The notes: generated from the letters alone by a model not told the origin. A DNA stretch of 5,752 bases from Parachlamydiales bacterium (GCA_020050965.1 JAGVJV010000115.1:1-5752), one strand, 5' to 3'; counted from the first letter of the stretch, positions 1-5,752 are shown. Program-made: numbers and translations.

Positions 1-309
1 GGATTTACTGAAAAAGGAACCCCATTTATGGCAATCAAGACTGCCTGTGAGCAGGTTAAAACGATTACAAGAAATACTGCAAATGGAGACGATATCACAT
101 TGTTACTTGACGACGCACGTCCATCAGCCACTCAAGCATTTTATGGAGCACCCTGTTTACCGAATTTAGGAAAAGTAATTAATGATTTCATCGGGTTTAA
201 TAAGACAAATGCAATTTCGGATACCTTAGCTGCATTGTTTTCAAAACAGACATATACTGGAGCTACCTGGAATCAGCATTACGTCACAAAATTGACTCTT
301 TTAAATTAA
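1..309 (+). CDS. Hypothetical protein, 3' part of a longer gene or a complete 93-residue protein
   Basis: I do not recognise this protein. The frame is open from the first base of the window to a TAA at 307-309. It could therefore be the C-terminal 102 residues of a longer protein, or a complete 93-residue protein starting at the ATG at 28. The second reading has some support: an AAGGA stretch at 14-18 lies 9 bases before that ATG. Counted from that Met, the protein has two cysteines (7 and 43), is rich in threonine (13 of 93), and shows no signal peptide, membrane segment or nucleotide-binding motif. It ends in a short hydrophobic, strand-like stretch (HYVTKLTLLN). Base composition is about 39% G+C, clearly lower than the operon to the right. 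A strong terminator follows 11 bases after the stop, which supports this being a real transcribed gene. It converges on the lon-rnz operon. The coding call is fairly safe, but the function is unknown. Confidence 0.6.
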   Translation, partial: GFTEKGTPFMAIKTACEQVKTITRNTANGDDITLLLDDARPSATQAFYGAPCLPNLGKVINDFIGFNKTNAISDTLAALFSKQTYTGATWNQHYVTKLTLLN

Positions 310-317
310 TTTAAAAG
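298..317. repeat. Perfect 20-bp AT-rich palindrome across the stop codon
   Basis: Positions 298-317 read identically on both strands: CTTTTAAATT followed by its reverse complement. The palindrome covers the last codons and the TAA of the left-hand gene and lies directly beside the terminator hairpin. As RNA it could form an 8-bp stem with a 4-base loop, but nearly all pairs are A-U. The simplest reading is that its right half supplies the U-rich tract for minus-strand termination. A protein-binding site cannot be excluded. Confidence 0.5.
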
Positions 318-319
318 TT

Positions 320-356
320 GGAGAAGGCAAACCATTTGCCTTCTCCCTTTCTTTTT
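320..356 (+). terminator. Intrinsic (Rho-independent) terminator, possibly bidirectional
   Basis: A perfect 12-bp inverted repeat (320-331 pairing with 335-346, left arm GGAGAAGGCAAA) has a 3-base loop (CCA). It is followed by the T-rich run CTTTCTTTTT. It sits 11 bases after the stop of the left-hand plus-strand gene and would end that transcript. On the minus strand the same stem is followed, after AAC, by TTTTAAATT, so it may also end the operon that finishes with rnz about 100 bases upstream in that direction. The plus-strand function is strongly supported by the sequence; the minus-strand function is weaker. Confidence 0.85.
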
Positions 357-444
357 AAATTCTGCCTAGTAGGATGAGGATGATCAAAATCACTCCCAAA
401 ATCCCCACAGGTCCATATCCCCATCTTGGATGTGATCTCTTTTC
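355..444 (-). pseudogene. Remnant of a DUF3309-like small membrane protein (C-terminal half only)
   Basis: Reading on after the RNase Z TAA in the same frame gives 29 codons and a second stop at 355-357. The translation contains SHPRWGYGPVG followed by an unbroken hydrophobic helix, ILGVILIILILLGRI. From memory, DUF3309 proteins are about 50 residues long, with two hydrophobic helices joined by a WPHSR-x-WGY-x-PSG hinge, and they end in LLLLGRI. Only the hinge and second helix are present here. The first helix would fall where the RNase Z coding sequence lies, and I found no trace of it in that frame or in the neighbouring frames near the junction. No ATG precedes the segment in frame. The only in-frame GTG would give about 17 residues, so independent expression is unlikely. 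The hydrophobic tail is directly visible; the family assignment is from memory and moderately sure. Confidence 0.5.
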
Positions 445-1350
445 TTATCTAGGAAAATCAAAATATTTCAGATCTTCAGCCACTTCAGTGTTAGGGAAGA
501 TGGTGCGCGCCTCTTCTAGGAAGCCTCTTAGGTCCTGATAGCGGGCTGAAAAGTGGGTGAGGATAAGCTGCTTTGCCCCCGCCTCTTTGGCGATGGTGGC
601 GGCCTGTTTGGCGGTCATATGCCGGTATTCTTTGGCTAGGTCTTTGTGTTCTTCGAGATAGGTGGCTTCACAGAGGAGAAGTTTGGCATTTTTGGCCACT
701 TTGATTGCATTGGGACAGGGAAGGGTGTCGATGACGATGGCGAAGACATCCCCTTGGCGGATATGGCTTACATCGTCGAGTATAATGGTTTTGCCGCCGA
801 GGATCAATTTGCCTTGCTCGGTCAGCTCGCGCACTAGGGGACCTTTGACGCCAAGCGCGTCGAGCTTTTCCTTTTCAAATTTACGCACGTCCGGCTCTTT
901 GATTCTCCAGCCTAGGTTGTCGACTCCATGCTTCAGGTAGTAGGCTTCGATCTGGAATTTGCCATCATCGTGGACGAGCCCTTCTTCTGAGACGGGGTGT
1001 TCGATCACTTCTATGGTCTCATGGTAGATGGTGCCGTAGCGGAGCCGGTCGAAGTACTTTTTTCCTGAGGCGGGGTAGTAGCAGTGGATCGGGTGGGTCA
1101 CTTTGTCGAGGTTGAGCCGCATCAGCATCGAGCCGAGGCCGAGGCAATGATCGCCATGGAAATGACTGACGAAAATCCGGTTGACGCAGGGAGGGGCGAC
1201 GTTTGCGAAGATGAACTGCCGTTGGGTCCCTTCGCCCGGGTCAAAAAGGAGACCCTCTTCATTCCAGCGCAAAAGGTAAGCGCCATGGTTTCGGCGGCGG
1301 GTGGGTTGCTGAGAGGAACACCCAAGGATGATCAGATCGCGGACGCTCAT
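445..1350 (-). CDS. rnz: Ribonuclease Z (tRNA 3'-processing endonuclease), metallo-beta-lactamase fold
   Basis: This is a 301-residue protein, the usual length of short bacterial RNase Z (ElaC type). The enzyme cuts the 3' trailer from tRNA precursors in the cytoplasm and works as a zinc-dependent dimer. The zinc-binding signature SHFHGDH is at residues 62-68, giving ligands H63, H65, D67 and H68. Further expected ligands are H141 (LKHGVD), D208 (VIDTLPC) and H266 (LTHFSARY). The block EYRHMTAKQAA around H244 is also typical. DPGEGTQRQ (37-45) is the conserved N-terminal loop. A longer upstream reading frame exists, but it is a shadow of the rhomboid gene. The ATG at 1350 overlaps the rhomboid TGA as ATGA and has a G-rich stretch just upstream, which suggests translational coupling. 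Homologues are sometimes mislabelled arylsulfatase (atsA/atsB). Identification is very secure. Confidence 0.95.
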   Translation of the reverse strand: MSVRDLIILGCSSQQPTRRRNHGAYLLRWNEEGLLFDPGEGTQRQFIFANVAPPCVNRIFVSHFHGDHCLGLGSMLMRLNLDKVTHPIHCYYPASGKKYFDRLRYGTIYHETIEVIEHPVSEEGLVHDDGKFQIEAYYLKHGVDNLGWRIKEPDVRKFEKEKLDALGVKGPLVRELTEQGKLILGGKTIILDDVSHIRQGDVFAIVIDTLPCPNAIKVAKNAKLLLCEATYLEEHKDLAKEYRHMTAKQAATIAKEAGAKQLILTHFSARYQDLRGFLEEARTIFPNTEVAEDLKYFDFPR

Positions 1351-2495
1351 TTTGCCCCCCGTGAGAAGAAGGGAAGAGAGCCGAGCAGGGCGCCGACTAG
1401 GCCTCCAACGATGTGGGCGGTGTTGGCGATATTGGCAGAGAGCGGTTGTTTGGAGACGACATTTTGAATCAGCGAGAAGATCTCTAGGCCAAAGAGGGCG
1501 GCGATGTAAACGATGACAAAGATGACGACAACTTTCTGCAGCGGATAACCTTCCCAGGGGGCAATTTTCTGCCTGACCCAAATAAAACCGACTAGACCGA
1601 CGACGATACCTGAAAAGCCGAGGAAATAGGGTCCGCTGATGAAATACTGGGCCAAATTGGGGAGGACACCAAGCAGGAGCAGCAGCAGGAGGATTTTCCA
1701 TTTGGGAAGGCGAGCTTCAATTGGGGGCAGCAGGATCCAGACCCAGGCCATATTGAAGAGAATGTGGAGGATACTGCCATGTAGCAATACAGGGGTAAAG
1801 AGCCGCCAGTACTCCCCTTCTCTGATTTTTTCAAACATCGGCCCATCGATAGCAGTTGGGGGAACCATTTTCTTCAGTTTGTAGACCAGTTGAGGAATCA
1901 CTCCTTGCCAGGTGGGAATATTTTGCGCAGCAGTGATCTCTTTCTGGATAGCGGGGGGAATGGTCTTGTCACCTTTCAACGAATGTTCCTGAAGGATCTG
2001 ATCGATTTTTTGATTGGAGGCGGGATAATCGAACATCAGCTTTTGCGCTATGGGGACAAAGCCAAGGGTAAGGGAAAGCTCTCCATCGGCTTGCACCATC
2101 TGCACTTCTTGCATGACAGTGAGCATATAGAGAAATACGCAGACCATGATCACGAGCGAGGTCAGAGGATGCTTTTTGATTTTGCGCGGATGCTGTTTCC
2201 AGGACCGTTTCTCTTCCTCTTCTGTTTTTTTGGGCTGTGCGAGGTGGTCTGGAGGAACGGGAGGTGCTTCGGGAAACTCGACGCGGGCGAATTTTGGATC
2301 TTGCGGATTGTTTTTGAACTCTTCGAGGTAAGCTTCGGCCCGTTCAATCTGATCTTCTTCGTAGACCCAAATGAGCACGACATTTTTTTGCTGATCTTTG
2401 TCGACTTCATAGGTGCAATGGATCCCTTCCCCTAGCAAGAGAGAATAAAAGAGAAATGCCTGTTTCTCATTTTTTACATGTCCAATTAGTCGCAT
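1347..2495 (-). CDS. glpG: GlpG-type rhomboid intramembrane serine protease with an enlarged first loop
   Basis: This 382-residue inner-membrane protease cleaves membrane-spanning substrates. Residues 1-70 resemble the cytoplasmic N-terminal domain of E. coli GlpG and end in the same ENPxDPK-like pattern (NNPQDPKFA). A charged linker follows (about 71-109). The first membrane helix is at about 111-129. EYWRLFTPVLLHGSILHILFN (228-248) matches the GlpG segment carrying H145, H150 and N154, here H239, H244 and N248. SGPYFLGFSG (287-296) carries the catalytic serine S295, and H361 in NTAHIVGG is its partner. The S295-H244 spacing of 51 equals that of GlpG. Helices fill the rest to residue 376. 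Between helix 1 and helix 2 there is a hydrophilic insertion of roughly 60-70 residues (about 157-222), and the loop before H361 is about 13 residues longer than in GlpG. I chose the ATG at 2495 because the GlpG-like domain begins there. It overlaps the upstream gene by 10 bp, with only a weak AGAG as ribosome binding site. The physiological substrate is unknown. Confidence 0.93.
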   Translation of the reverse strand: MRLIGHVKNEKQAFLFYSLLLGEGIHCTYEVDKDQQKNVVLIWVYEEDQIERAEAYLEEFKNNPQDPKFARVEFPEAPPVPPDHLAQPKKTEEEEKRSWKQHPRKIKKHPLTSLVIMVCVFLYMLTVMQEVQMVQADGELSLTLGFVPIAQKLMFDYPASNQKIDQILQEHSLKGDKTIPPAIQKEITAAQNIPTWQGVIPQLVYKLKKMVPPTAIDGPMFEKIREGEYWRLFTPVLLHGSILHILFNMAWVWILLPPIEARLPKWKILLLLLLLGVLPNLAQYFISGPYFLGFSGIVVGLVGFIWVRQKIAPWEGYPLQKVVVIFVIVYIAALFGLEIFSLIQNVVSKQPLSANIANTAHIVGGLVGALLGSLPFFSRGAK

Positions 2496-2995
2496 AAGCT
2501 CTGGATTTTTTTGATGAGGTTGGTTGAGGAGTAGCCTCCGATCAGCTGAATAATGTGGATCCGGCCTCCATTTTCTTTCACGACTGGCGCCTCGATGCAG
2601 TTTTCGCCATACTCGCTCCCATTGCAATGGACATCTGGCTTGATCATGCCGAGGATTTTAATCGGATCGAGTTCATTAAACCAGCTTACATAATCTACCA
2701 TCTCCAGTGCGGCGATATGTTGCAGGCGCACTTCTAGAGGGTTAATCGGCCTCTGCGGGCTTTTATAGCCTCTGATCGATGCATCGGTATTGAGTAGCAT
2801 GAGCAGGACATCTCCCTGGAGTGAGGCCTGATAAATCATCTCCAGGTGACCTGGATGGAGCAGATCAAAGCTTCCGTTCAAAGTGACGATAGTTTTCCCC
2901 TCTTTGCGGATCTGCTCACAAAAGGTTGTCAGCTGATCAGGCTCGACCATTTTGCTTGCAATCGCTTCTTTAAATGTTTTTTCCGAAAGCAACAC
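2486..2995 (-). CDS. rfaE2: HldE/RfaE C-terminal-type nucleotidyltransferase (probable D-glycero-D-manno-heptose 1-phosphate adenylyltransferase)
   Basis: This cytoplasmic cytidylyltransferase-fold protein probably transfers AMP from ATP to heptose 1-phosphate, making the precursor of ADP-heptose for LPS. It is about 169 residues if it starts at the GTG at 2995. NGSFDLLHPGH (40-50) contains the nucleotide-binding HxGH motif. NTDASIRGYK (69-78) and RPINPLEVR (82-90) match the family core. GYSSTNLIKKI (154-164) matches the STTNIIKKI end of E. coli HldE. The usual VKGGDY block reads HCNGSEYGENC here, so the lysine is replaced by asparagine. The kinase domain found in two-domain HldE is absent. 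The start is uncertain. GTG 2995 has a perfect AGGAGG six bases upstream, inside lon, and gives a 26-bp overlap. ATGs at 3022, 3010 and 2950 are possible; the last leaves a 19-bp gap and a shorter N-terminus. The exact substrate is inferred, and a related nucleotidyltransferase of other specificity is possible. Confidence 0.88.
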   Translation of the reverse strand: MLLSEKTFKEAIASKMVEPDQLTTFCEQIRKEGKTIVTLNGSFDLLHPGHLEMIYQASLQGDVLLMLLNTDASIRGYKSPQRPINPLEVRLQHIAALEMVDYVSWFNELDPIKILGMIKPDVHCNGSEYGENCIEAPVVKENGGRIHIIQLIGGYSSTNLIKKIQSLCD

Positions 2996-5423
2996 GGAAA
3001 ACCTCCTCATAGTGCTCGACAAAATGGAATTGAAAGCCTTTTTTCAAATAAGGAGCAAGCTCATCGACATCCCGCTGATTGTCTTTTGGAAAAATCAAGG
3101 TAGTCAGTTTTGAGCGACGGGCGGCAATCACTTTCTCTTTCACACCTCCAATCGGAAGCACTTTTCCAGTCAGGGTGAGCTCACCGGTCATCCCGAGGTC
3201 ATTTTTCACCGGCTGATTCATGATGAGCGAATAGAGCGCAGTCGCAATGGTGATCCCGGCGGATGGGCCATCTTTAGGTGTCGCCCCTTCTGGAATGTGC
3301 AGGTGGACTTGGCTCCGCTCAAAAAAGGCAAAATTAGGCGCAAACTGTTTCATCGCGCTGTGGACATAGTTCCAAGCGATCTGGCATGACTCTTTCATCA
3401 CATCGCCCATTTGGCCAGTCAGCTGCAGCGTCGGTTTTTCACCGGGCACTTGAACGACTTCGATGTAGAGCGTCGCACCGCCCATCGCCGTCCAAGCGAG
3501 GCCCATAGCGACTCCAACTGGTGTTTTTTCATAGAAACGATCGCTGGTGAAAACGGGTTTACCTAAGTAGTCTTTGAGGACATCTTCTTTGATGGTGACG
3601 CTCTTGGTCTTTTTGCCCCGTTCCTCTTCTTTGACGATTTTGATCGCCACTTTCCGCATCACTTTTTTGATCTGATTTTCTAAGTTGCGGACTCCCGCTT
3701 CTCTTGCGTAGCCGTTGATGATCTGCTTGAGGGCATCGATGTTGAAAGTCACATCCGATGCTCTTAAGCCCATCTTTGATCGATTGCGAGGGATCAGATA
3801 CTTCTTGGCAATCTGCACCTTCTCTTCCAGGATGTAACCTGGCAAGCGCAAGATCTCCATCCTGTCGCGCAGCGGCTCAGGAATCCCATCGATGACATTG
3901 GCAGTCAGAATAAAAAGCACATTCGACAAATCGACGCGCACATCGAGATAGTGGTCGAGAAAATCGCTATTTTGTTCCGGATCGAGCACTTCGAGCAGCG
4001 CCGACGCTGGATCGCCTTGATAGCTCGAGCCGAGTTTGTCCACCTCATCTAGCATAATCACCGGATTCATCACTTCTGTATGCTTCAAAGCCTGCACCAA
4101 TTTGCCTGGCATCGCTCCGATATAAGTGCGACGGTGGCCTTTAATTTCGGCTTCATCGCGCATCCCGCCGACAGAAAAACGGTAGAATTTTCGATCGAGC
4201 GCCCTTGCGATGCTCTTACCGATACTGGTTTTGCCCACTCCTGGAGGCCCAATCAGACCGATGATGCTTCCCTTCATGCCGCCGGAGAGTTTCCCCACGG
4301 CGATGAATTCCAAAATCCTTTCCTTGATATCTTCAAGGCCATAGTGATCTTCTTTGAGAACCTTTTCAGCAAATTTCAGATTGTGCGATTTATCCGAACC
4401 AATCCCGCCGCTGAAAATGCCCCAGGGAATAATCGTCAGCCAATCCAAATAGTTGCGGCTCACCGCGTATTCAGCCGAATGGATTTCGAGGACCGAGAGT
4501 TTTTCCATCTCATCGGCAATCACCTTCATCACATCGTCGGGAATTTGACGCATTTTCAGCCGCTCTTCAAACTTTTCTAGATCGAGAAGTTTGTCGTCCT
4601 TTTCCAGTCCCAGCTCTTTCTTGATCGTCTTGAGCTGCTCCTTCAGGAAAAATTCGCGCTGCGCTTTCGAAACTGTACCCTCGATTTTCTGATTGATGCT
4701 GCTCTGCAATTTCGATAAATCGAGCTCTTGTTTAAGGAGCACCAGCGCTCTGCTAATGCGGTCATTAAGATCAAATGCTTCGAGTACCCCTTGCAGCTCC
4801 TCGCGCGAAGCAGTTGTCAGCGCAACTGCAAAATCGGCCAATTTTCCCGGATCGGTGAAGTCTGAGTGGCCCAAAAAGACCTGAAGCTCCTCTTTGAAGA
4901 GCGGATTGAGCTTGAGCAGATCCTTAATCGTGCTGATGATGCTGATCGAATAGGCCTTCACCTCTTTAGAAAGCCCTTTTGCGGGCGGATCTTCGTGATA
5001 AGCGACCTTCGCCGAGAGAAATTTCCCCTTTTTTCCCCCTTTTTTGATCGTGATCCTTTTTTCCATATTCAGGATCACCTGCGCTCCCCCTTGTTCCATC
5101 GGGATAATGCGTAGAATCTTGGCCGAGACCCCCACCTTGTAAAAGTCATCCACATTCAGTTTGTAGATATTGACCTCCTCTTCTTTGGTGAGGAAAAGGC
5201 CCATCGTCTTGTGCTCAGTGGCGGCGACAACCTTGAGCATCTCGTAGTAAATGCCTGGTTCTATAATGAGAGGAGCTGCCATTCCAGGGAAAAAGGGGCG
5301 GCGCGACAAGGGAACAAGCGTCAGCTCTTCAGGGTCAAATGTGACCTCTCGAGCTGGCTTCTCAATTTTACCAACAGTTTTTTTAACGGCCTCTTCGAGG
5401 CTTTCATCTTTTTTCTTAGCCAT
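2970..5423 (-). CDS. lon: ATP-dependent protease Lon (LonA type)
   Basis: Lon is a cytoplasmic AAA+ serine protease that unfolds and degrades damaged and regulatory proteins as a hexamer. This copy is full length at 817 residues. The N-terminal substrate-recognition domain begins at about residue 34 (LTLVPLSRRPFFPGM). A helical region with FFLKEQLKTIKKELG follows at about 258-272. The ATPase domain has Walker A GPPGVGKT (392-399), Walker B VIMLDEVDK (455-463) and the GGMRDEAEIKGHRRTYIGA block (419-437). The protease domain has the catalytic serine in PKDGPSAG (S721) and the lysine in GGVKEK (K764). Their spacing of 43 residues equals that of E. coli S679/K722. The start is ATG 5423. A TTG at 5432 is also in frame, but neither has a clear ribosome binding site. 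Long stretches match my memory of chlamydial Lon. It is the first gene of the operon and is divergent from tsaB. I see no CIRCE-like heat-shock operator upstream. Confidence 0.98.
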   Translation of the reverse strand: MAKKKDESLEEAVKKTVGKIEKPAREVTFDPEELTLVPLSRRPFFPGMAAPLIIEPGIYYEMLKVVAATEHKTMGLFLTKEEEVNIYKLNVDDFYKVGVSAKILRIIPMEQGGAQVILNMEKRITIKKGGKKGKFLSAKVAYHEDPPAKGLSKEVKAYSISIISTIKDLLKLNPLFKEELQVFLGHSDFTDPGKLADFAVALTTASREELQGVLEAFDLNDRISRALVLLKQELDLSKLQSSINQKIEGTVSKAQREFFLKEQLKTIKKELGLEKDDKLLDLEKFEERLKMRQIPDDVMKVIADEMEKLSVLEIHSAEYAVSRNYLDWLTIIPWGIFSGGIGSDKSHNLKFAEKVLKEDHYGLEDIKERILEFIAVGKLSGGMKGSIIGLIGPPGVGKTSIGKSIARALDRKFYRFSVGGMRDEAEIKGHRRTYIGAMPGKLVQALKHTEVMNPVIMLDEVDKLGSSYQGDPASALLEVLDPEQNSDFLDHYLDVRVDLSNVLFILTANVIDGIPEPLRDRMEILRLPGYILEEKVQIAKKYLIPRNRSKMGLRASDVTFNIDALKQIINGYAREAGVRNLENQIKKVMRKVAIKIVKEEERGKKTKSVTIKEDVLKDYLGKPVFTSDRFYEKTPVGVAMGLAWTAMGGATLYIEVVQVPGEKPTLQLTGQMGDVMKESCQIAWNYVHSAMKQFAPNFAFFERSQVHLHIPEGATPKDGPSAGITIATALYSLIMNQPVKNDLGMTGELTLTGKVLPIGGVKEKVIAARRSKLTTLIFPKDNQRDVDELAPYLKKGFQFHFVEHYEEVFRVAFGKNI
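3002..3007 (-). promoter_or_regulatory. Shine-Dalgarno sequence AGGAGG for the nucleotidyltransferase gene
   Basis: AGGAGG on the minus strand lies six bases before the GTG at 2995, within the last codons of lon (Tyr-Glu-Glu-Val). It is the only canonical ribosome binding site I noticed beside a candidate start in this operon, and it decides the start chosen. It might be a coincidence of the Glu-Glu codons in lon. Confidence 0.5.
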
Positions 5424-5428
5424 AGGGA

Positions 5429-5464
5429 TCAATTGAGCATAACAACTCGGGAAAAATACTGCAA
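5429..5464 (-). promoter_or_regulatory. Candidate promoter for the lon operon
   Basis: In the 58-bp gap between lon and tsaB, the minus strand carries TTGCAG (5459-5464), a 17-base spacer, and TATGCT (5436-5441). These match the -35 hexamer at 3 of 6 positions and the -10 hexamer at 4 of 6. Transcription would begin near 5429, leaving almost no leader before ATG 5423. That fits the missing Shine-Dalgarno sequence. On the plus strand, TTGAGC (5433-5438) and AATACT (5455-5460), spaced by 16, could serve tsaB. Both matches are weak; a divergent promoter must lie here or inside the flanking genes. Confidence 0.25.
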
Positions 5465-5481
5465 TGTGCTATCCTATTTCC

Positions 5482-5752
5482 ATGTACGGATTGATAATCG
5501 ACACAAGCCGAGATCCTGCAATTTTAGGGCTGGCCTTTAATGACACAATTGAAAAAATGGTTTTAGTCGAAGGGTCAAAAAATCTCTCGGCCAAGCTATT
5601 TCCTGCGCTGCAAAGTTTTTGCAAAATAAAAGATTTGGATTACATCGCCATTGGAGTGGGTCCTGGCTCCTACATGGGGATCCGGACAGGCGCTACCATC
5701 GCCAAAACCCTCGCCTTCGCCAGCAATCTTCCCCTGATCGAATTTAGCTCCC
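5482..5752 (+). CDS. tsaB: TsaB, tRNA threonylcarbamoyladenosine (t6A) biosynthesis protein, 5' part
   Basis: The ATG at 5482 opens a frame that runs off the right edge after 90 codons. The start GLIIDTS (3-9) is the ASKHA-fold N-terminal strand typical of TsaB (YeaZ). GVGPGSYMGIRTGATIAKTLAF (58-79) is the family signature, usually seen as GPGSFTGLRIG followed by AKGLA. TsaB is a non-catalytic partner that pairs with TsaD and TsaE to place threonylcarbamoyl on A37 of ANN-reading tRNAs in the cytoplasm. TsaD begins similarly but has a HxxxH metal site, which is absent from the part seen here, so TsaB is the better call. There is no clear ribosome binding site. The gene is divergent from lon, as I recall for the corresponding chlamydial neighbourhood (annotated there as gcp_1 or ydiC). 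Confidence 0.9.
   Translation, partial: MYGLIIDTSRDPAILGLAFNDTIEKMVLVEGSKNLSAKLFPALQSFCKIKDLDYIAIGVGPGSYMGIRTGATIAKTLAFASNLPLIEFSS

Noticed and set aside
1351..1701. N-terminal extension of the RNase Z frame by 117 codons
   Set aside because: The added sequence is Arg/Pro/Cys/His-rich out-of-frame rhomboid sequence. The RNase Z family begins at MSVRDLIILG, and the ATGA overlap gives a natural start.
1890..2435. 181-codon plus-strand open frame opposite the rhomboid gene
   Set aside because: It is the antisense of a well-supported rhomboid coding region. Its translation has low-complexity Phe/Leu-rich stretches mirroring the charged linker, and it shows no family motif.
2496..2627. 44-codon N-terminal extension of the rhomboid frame
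   Set aside because: It overlaps the conserved C-terminus of the nucleotidyltransferase in another frame and looks like shadow sequence. The GlpG-like domain begins at MRLIGHVKNE.
4080..4580. 166-codon plus-strand open frame opposite lon
   Set aside because: It lies wholly antisense to the ATPase region of Lon, has no recognisable domain, and is explained by the codon bias of the real gene.
5211..5540. 109-codon plus-strand frame across the lon-tsaB gap
   Set aside because: It is antisense to the Lon N-terminus and runs in a different frame from the genuine TsaB start at 5482.
1..5752. Defence system, CRISPR array, prophage, insertion sequence or RNA gene
   Set aside because: I saw no direct-repeat arrays, terminal inverted repeats, transposase or phage motifs, and no tRNA-like cloverleaf. 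Apart from the left edge, all long stretches are accounted for by housekeeping genes.

Overview
The window comes from a member of the Chlamydiota, most likely an environmental lineage outside the classical Chlamydiaceae. The main evidence is the Lon protein, whose sequence closely resembles what I remember of chlamydial Lon, including the N-terminal RRPFFPGMAAP block, the GHSDFTDPGKLADF block and NYLDWLTIIPWG. The gene order tsaB / lon / ... / RNase Z also matches my recollection of Chlamydia trachomatis (CT343, CT344, CT346). By hand count, G+C is about 55-60% in short samples of the lon region but only about 39% in the first 300 bases.

Layout, left to right. Positions 1-309 hold an AT-rich plus-strand reading frame of unknown function, open at the window edge, followed by a perfect-stem intrinsic terminator (320-356). 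Positions 355-444 hold, on the minus strand, a 29-codon remnant resembling the C-terminal half of a DUF3309 small membrane protein. It lies in frame immediately behind the stop codon of the RNase Z gene. Positions 445-5423 are a tightly packed minus-strand gene set. In transcription order these are lon (ATP-dependent protease), a stand-alone HldE/RfaE-type nucleotidyltransferase, a GlpG-type rhomboid protease with an enlarged first periplasmic loop, and rnz (tRNA 3'-end nuclease). The last two junctions overlap by 10 and 4 bp, and the lon/nucleotidyltransferase junction also overlaps if the start with the best ribosome binding site is used. The four genes therefore probably form one operon read from upstream of lon. 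A 58-bp gap separates lon from the divergent tsaB, which starts at 5482 and runs off the right edge.

Functionally the operon mixes protein quality control (Lon), intramembrane proteolysis (rhomboid), a probable LPS-heptose activation step (HldE C-terminal type) and tRNA maturation (RNase Z). The divergent tsaB belongs to the t6A tRNA modification pathway. I see no CRISPR array, tRNA or rRNA gene, insertion sequence or defence system. The window is mostly housekeeping. Its unusual points are the left-hand junction, the rhomboid insertion and the single-domain nucleotidyltransferase.
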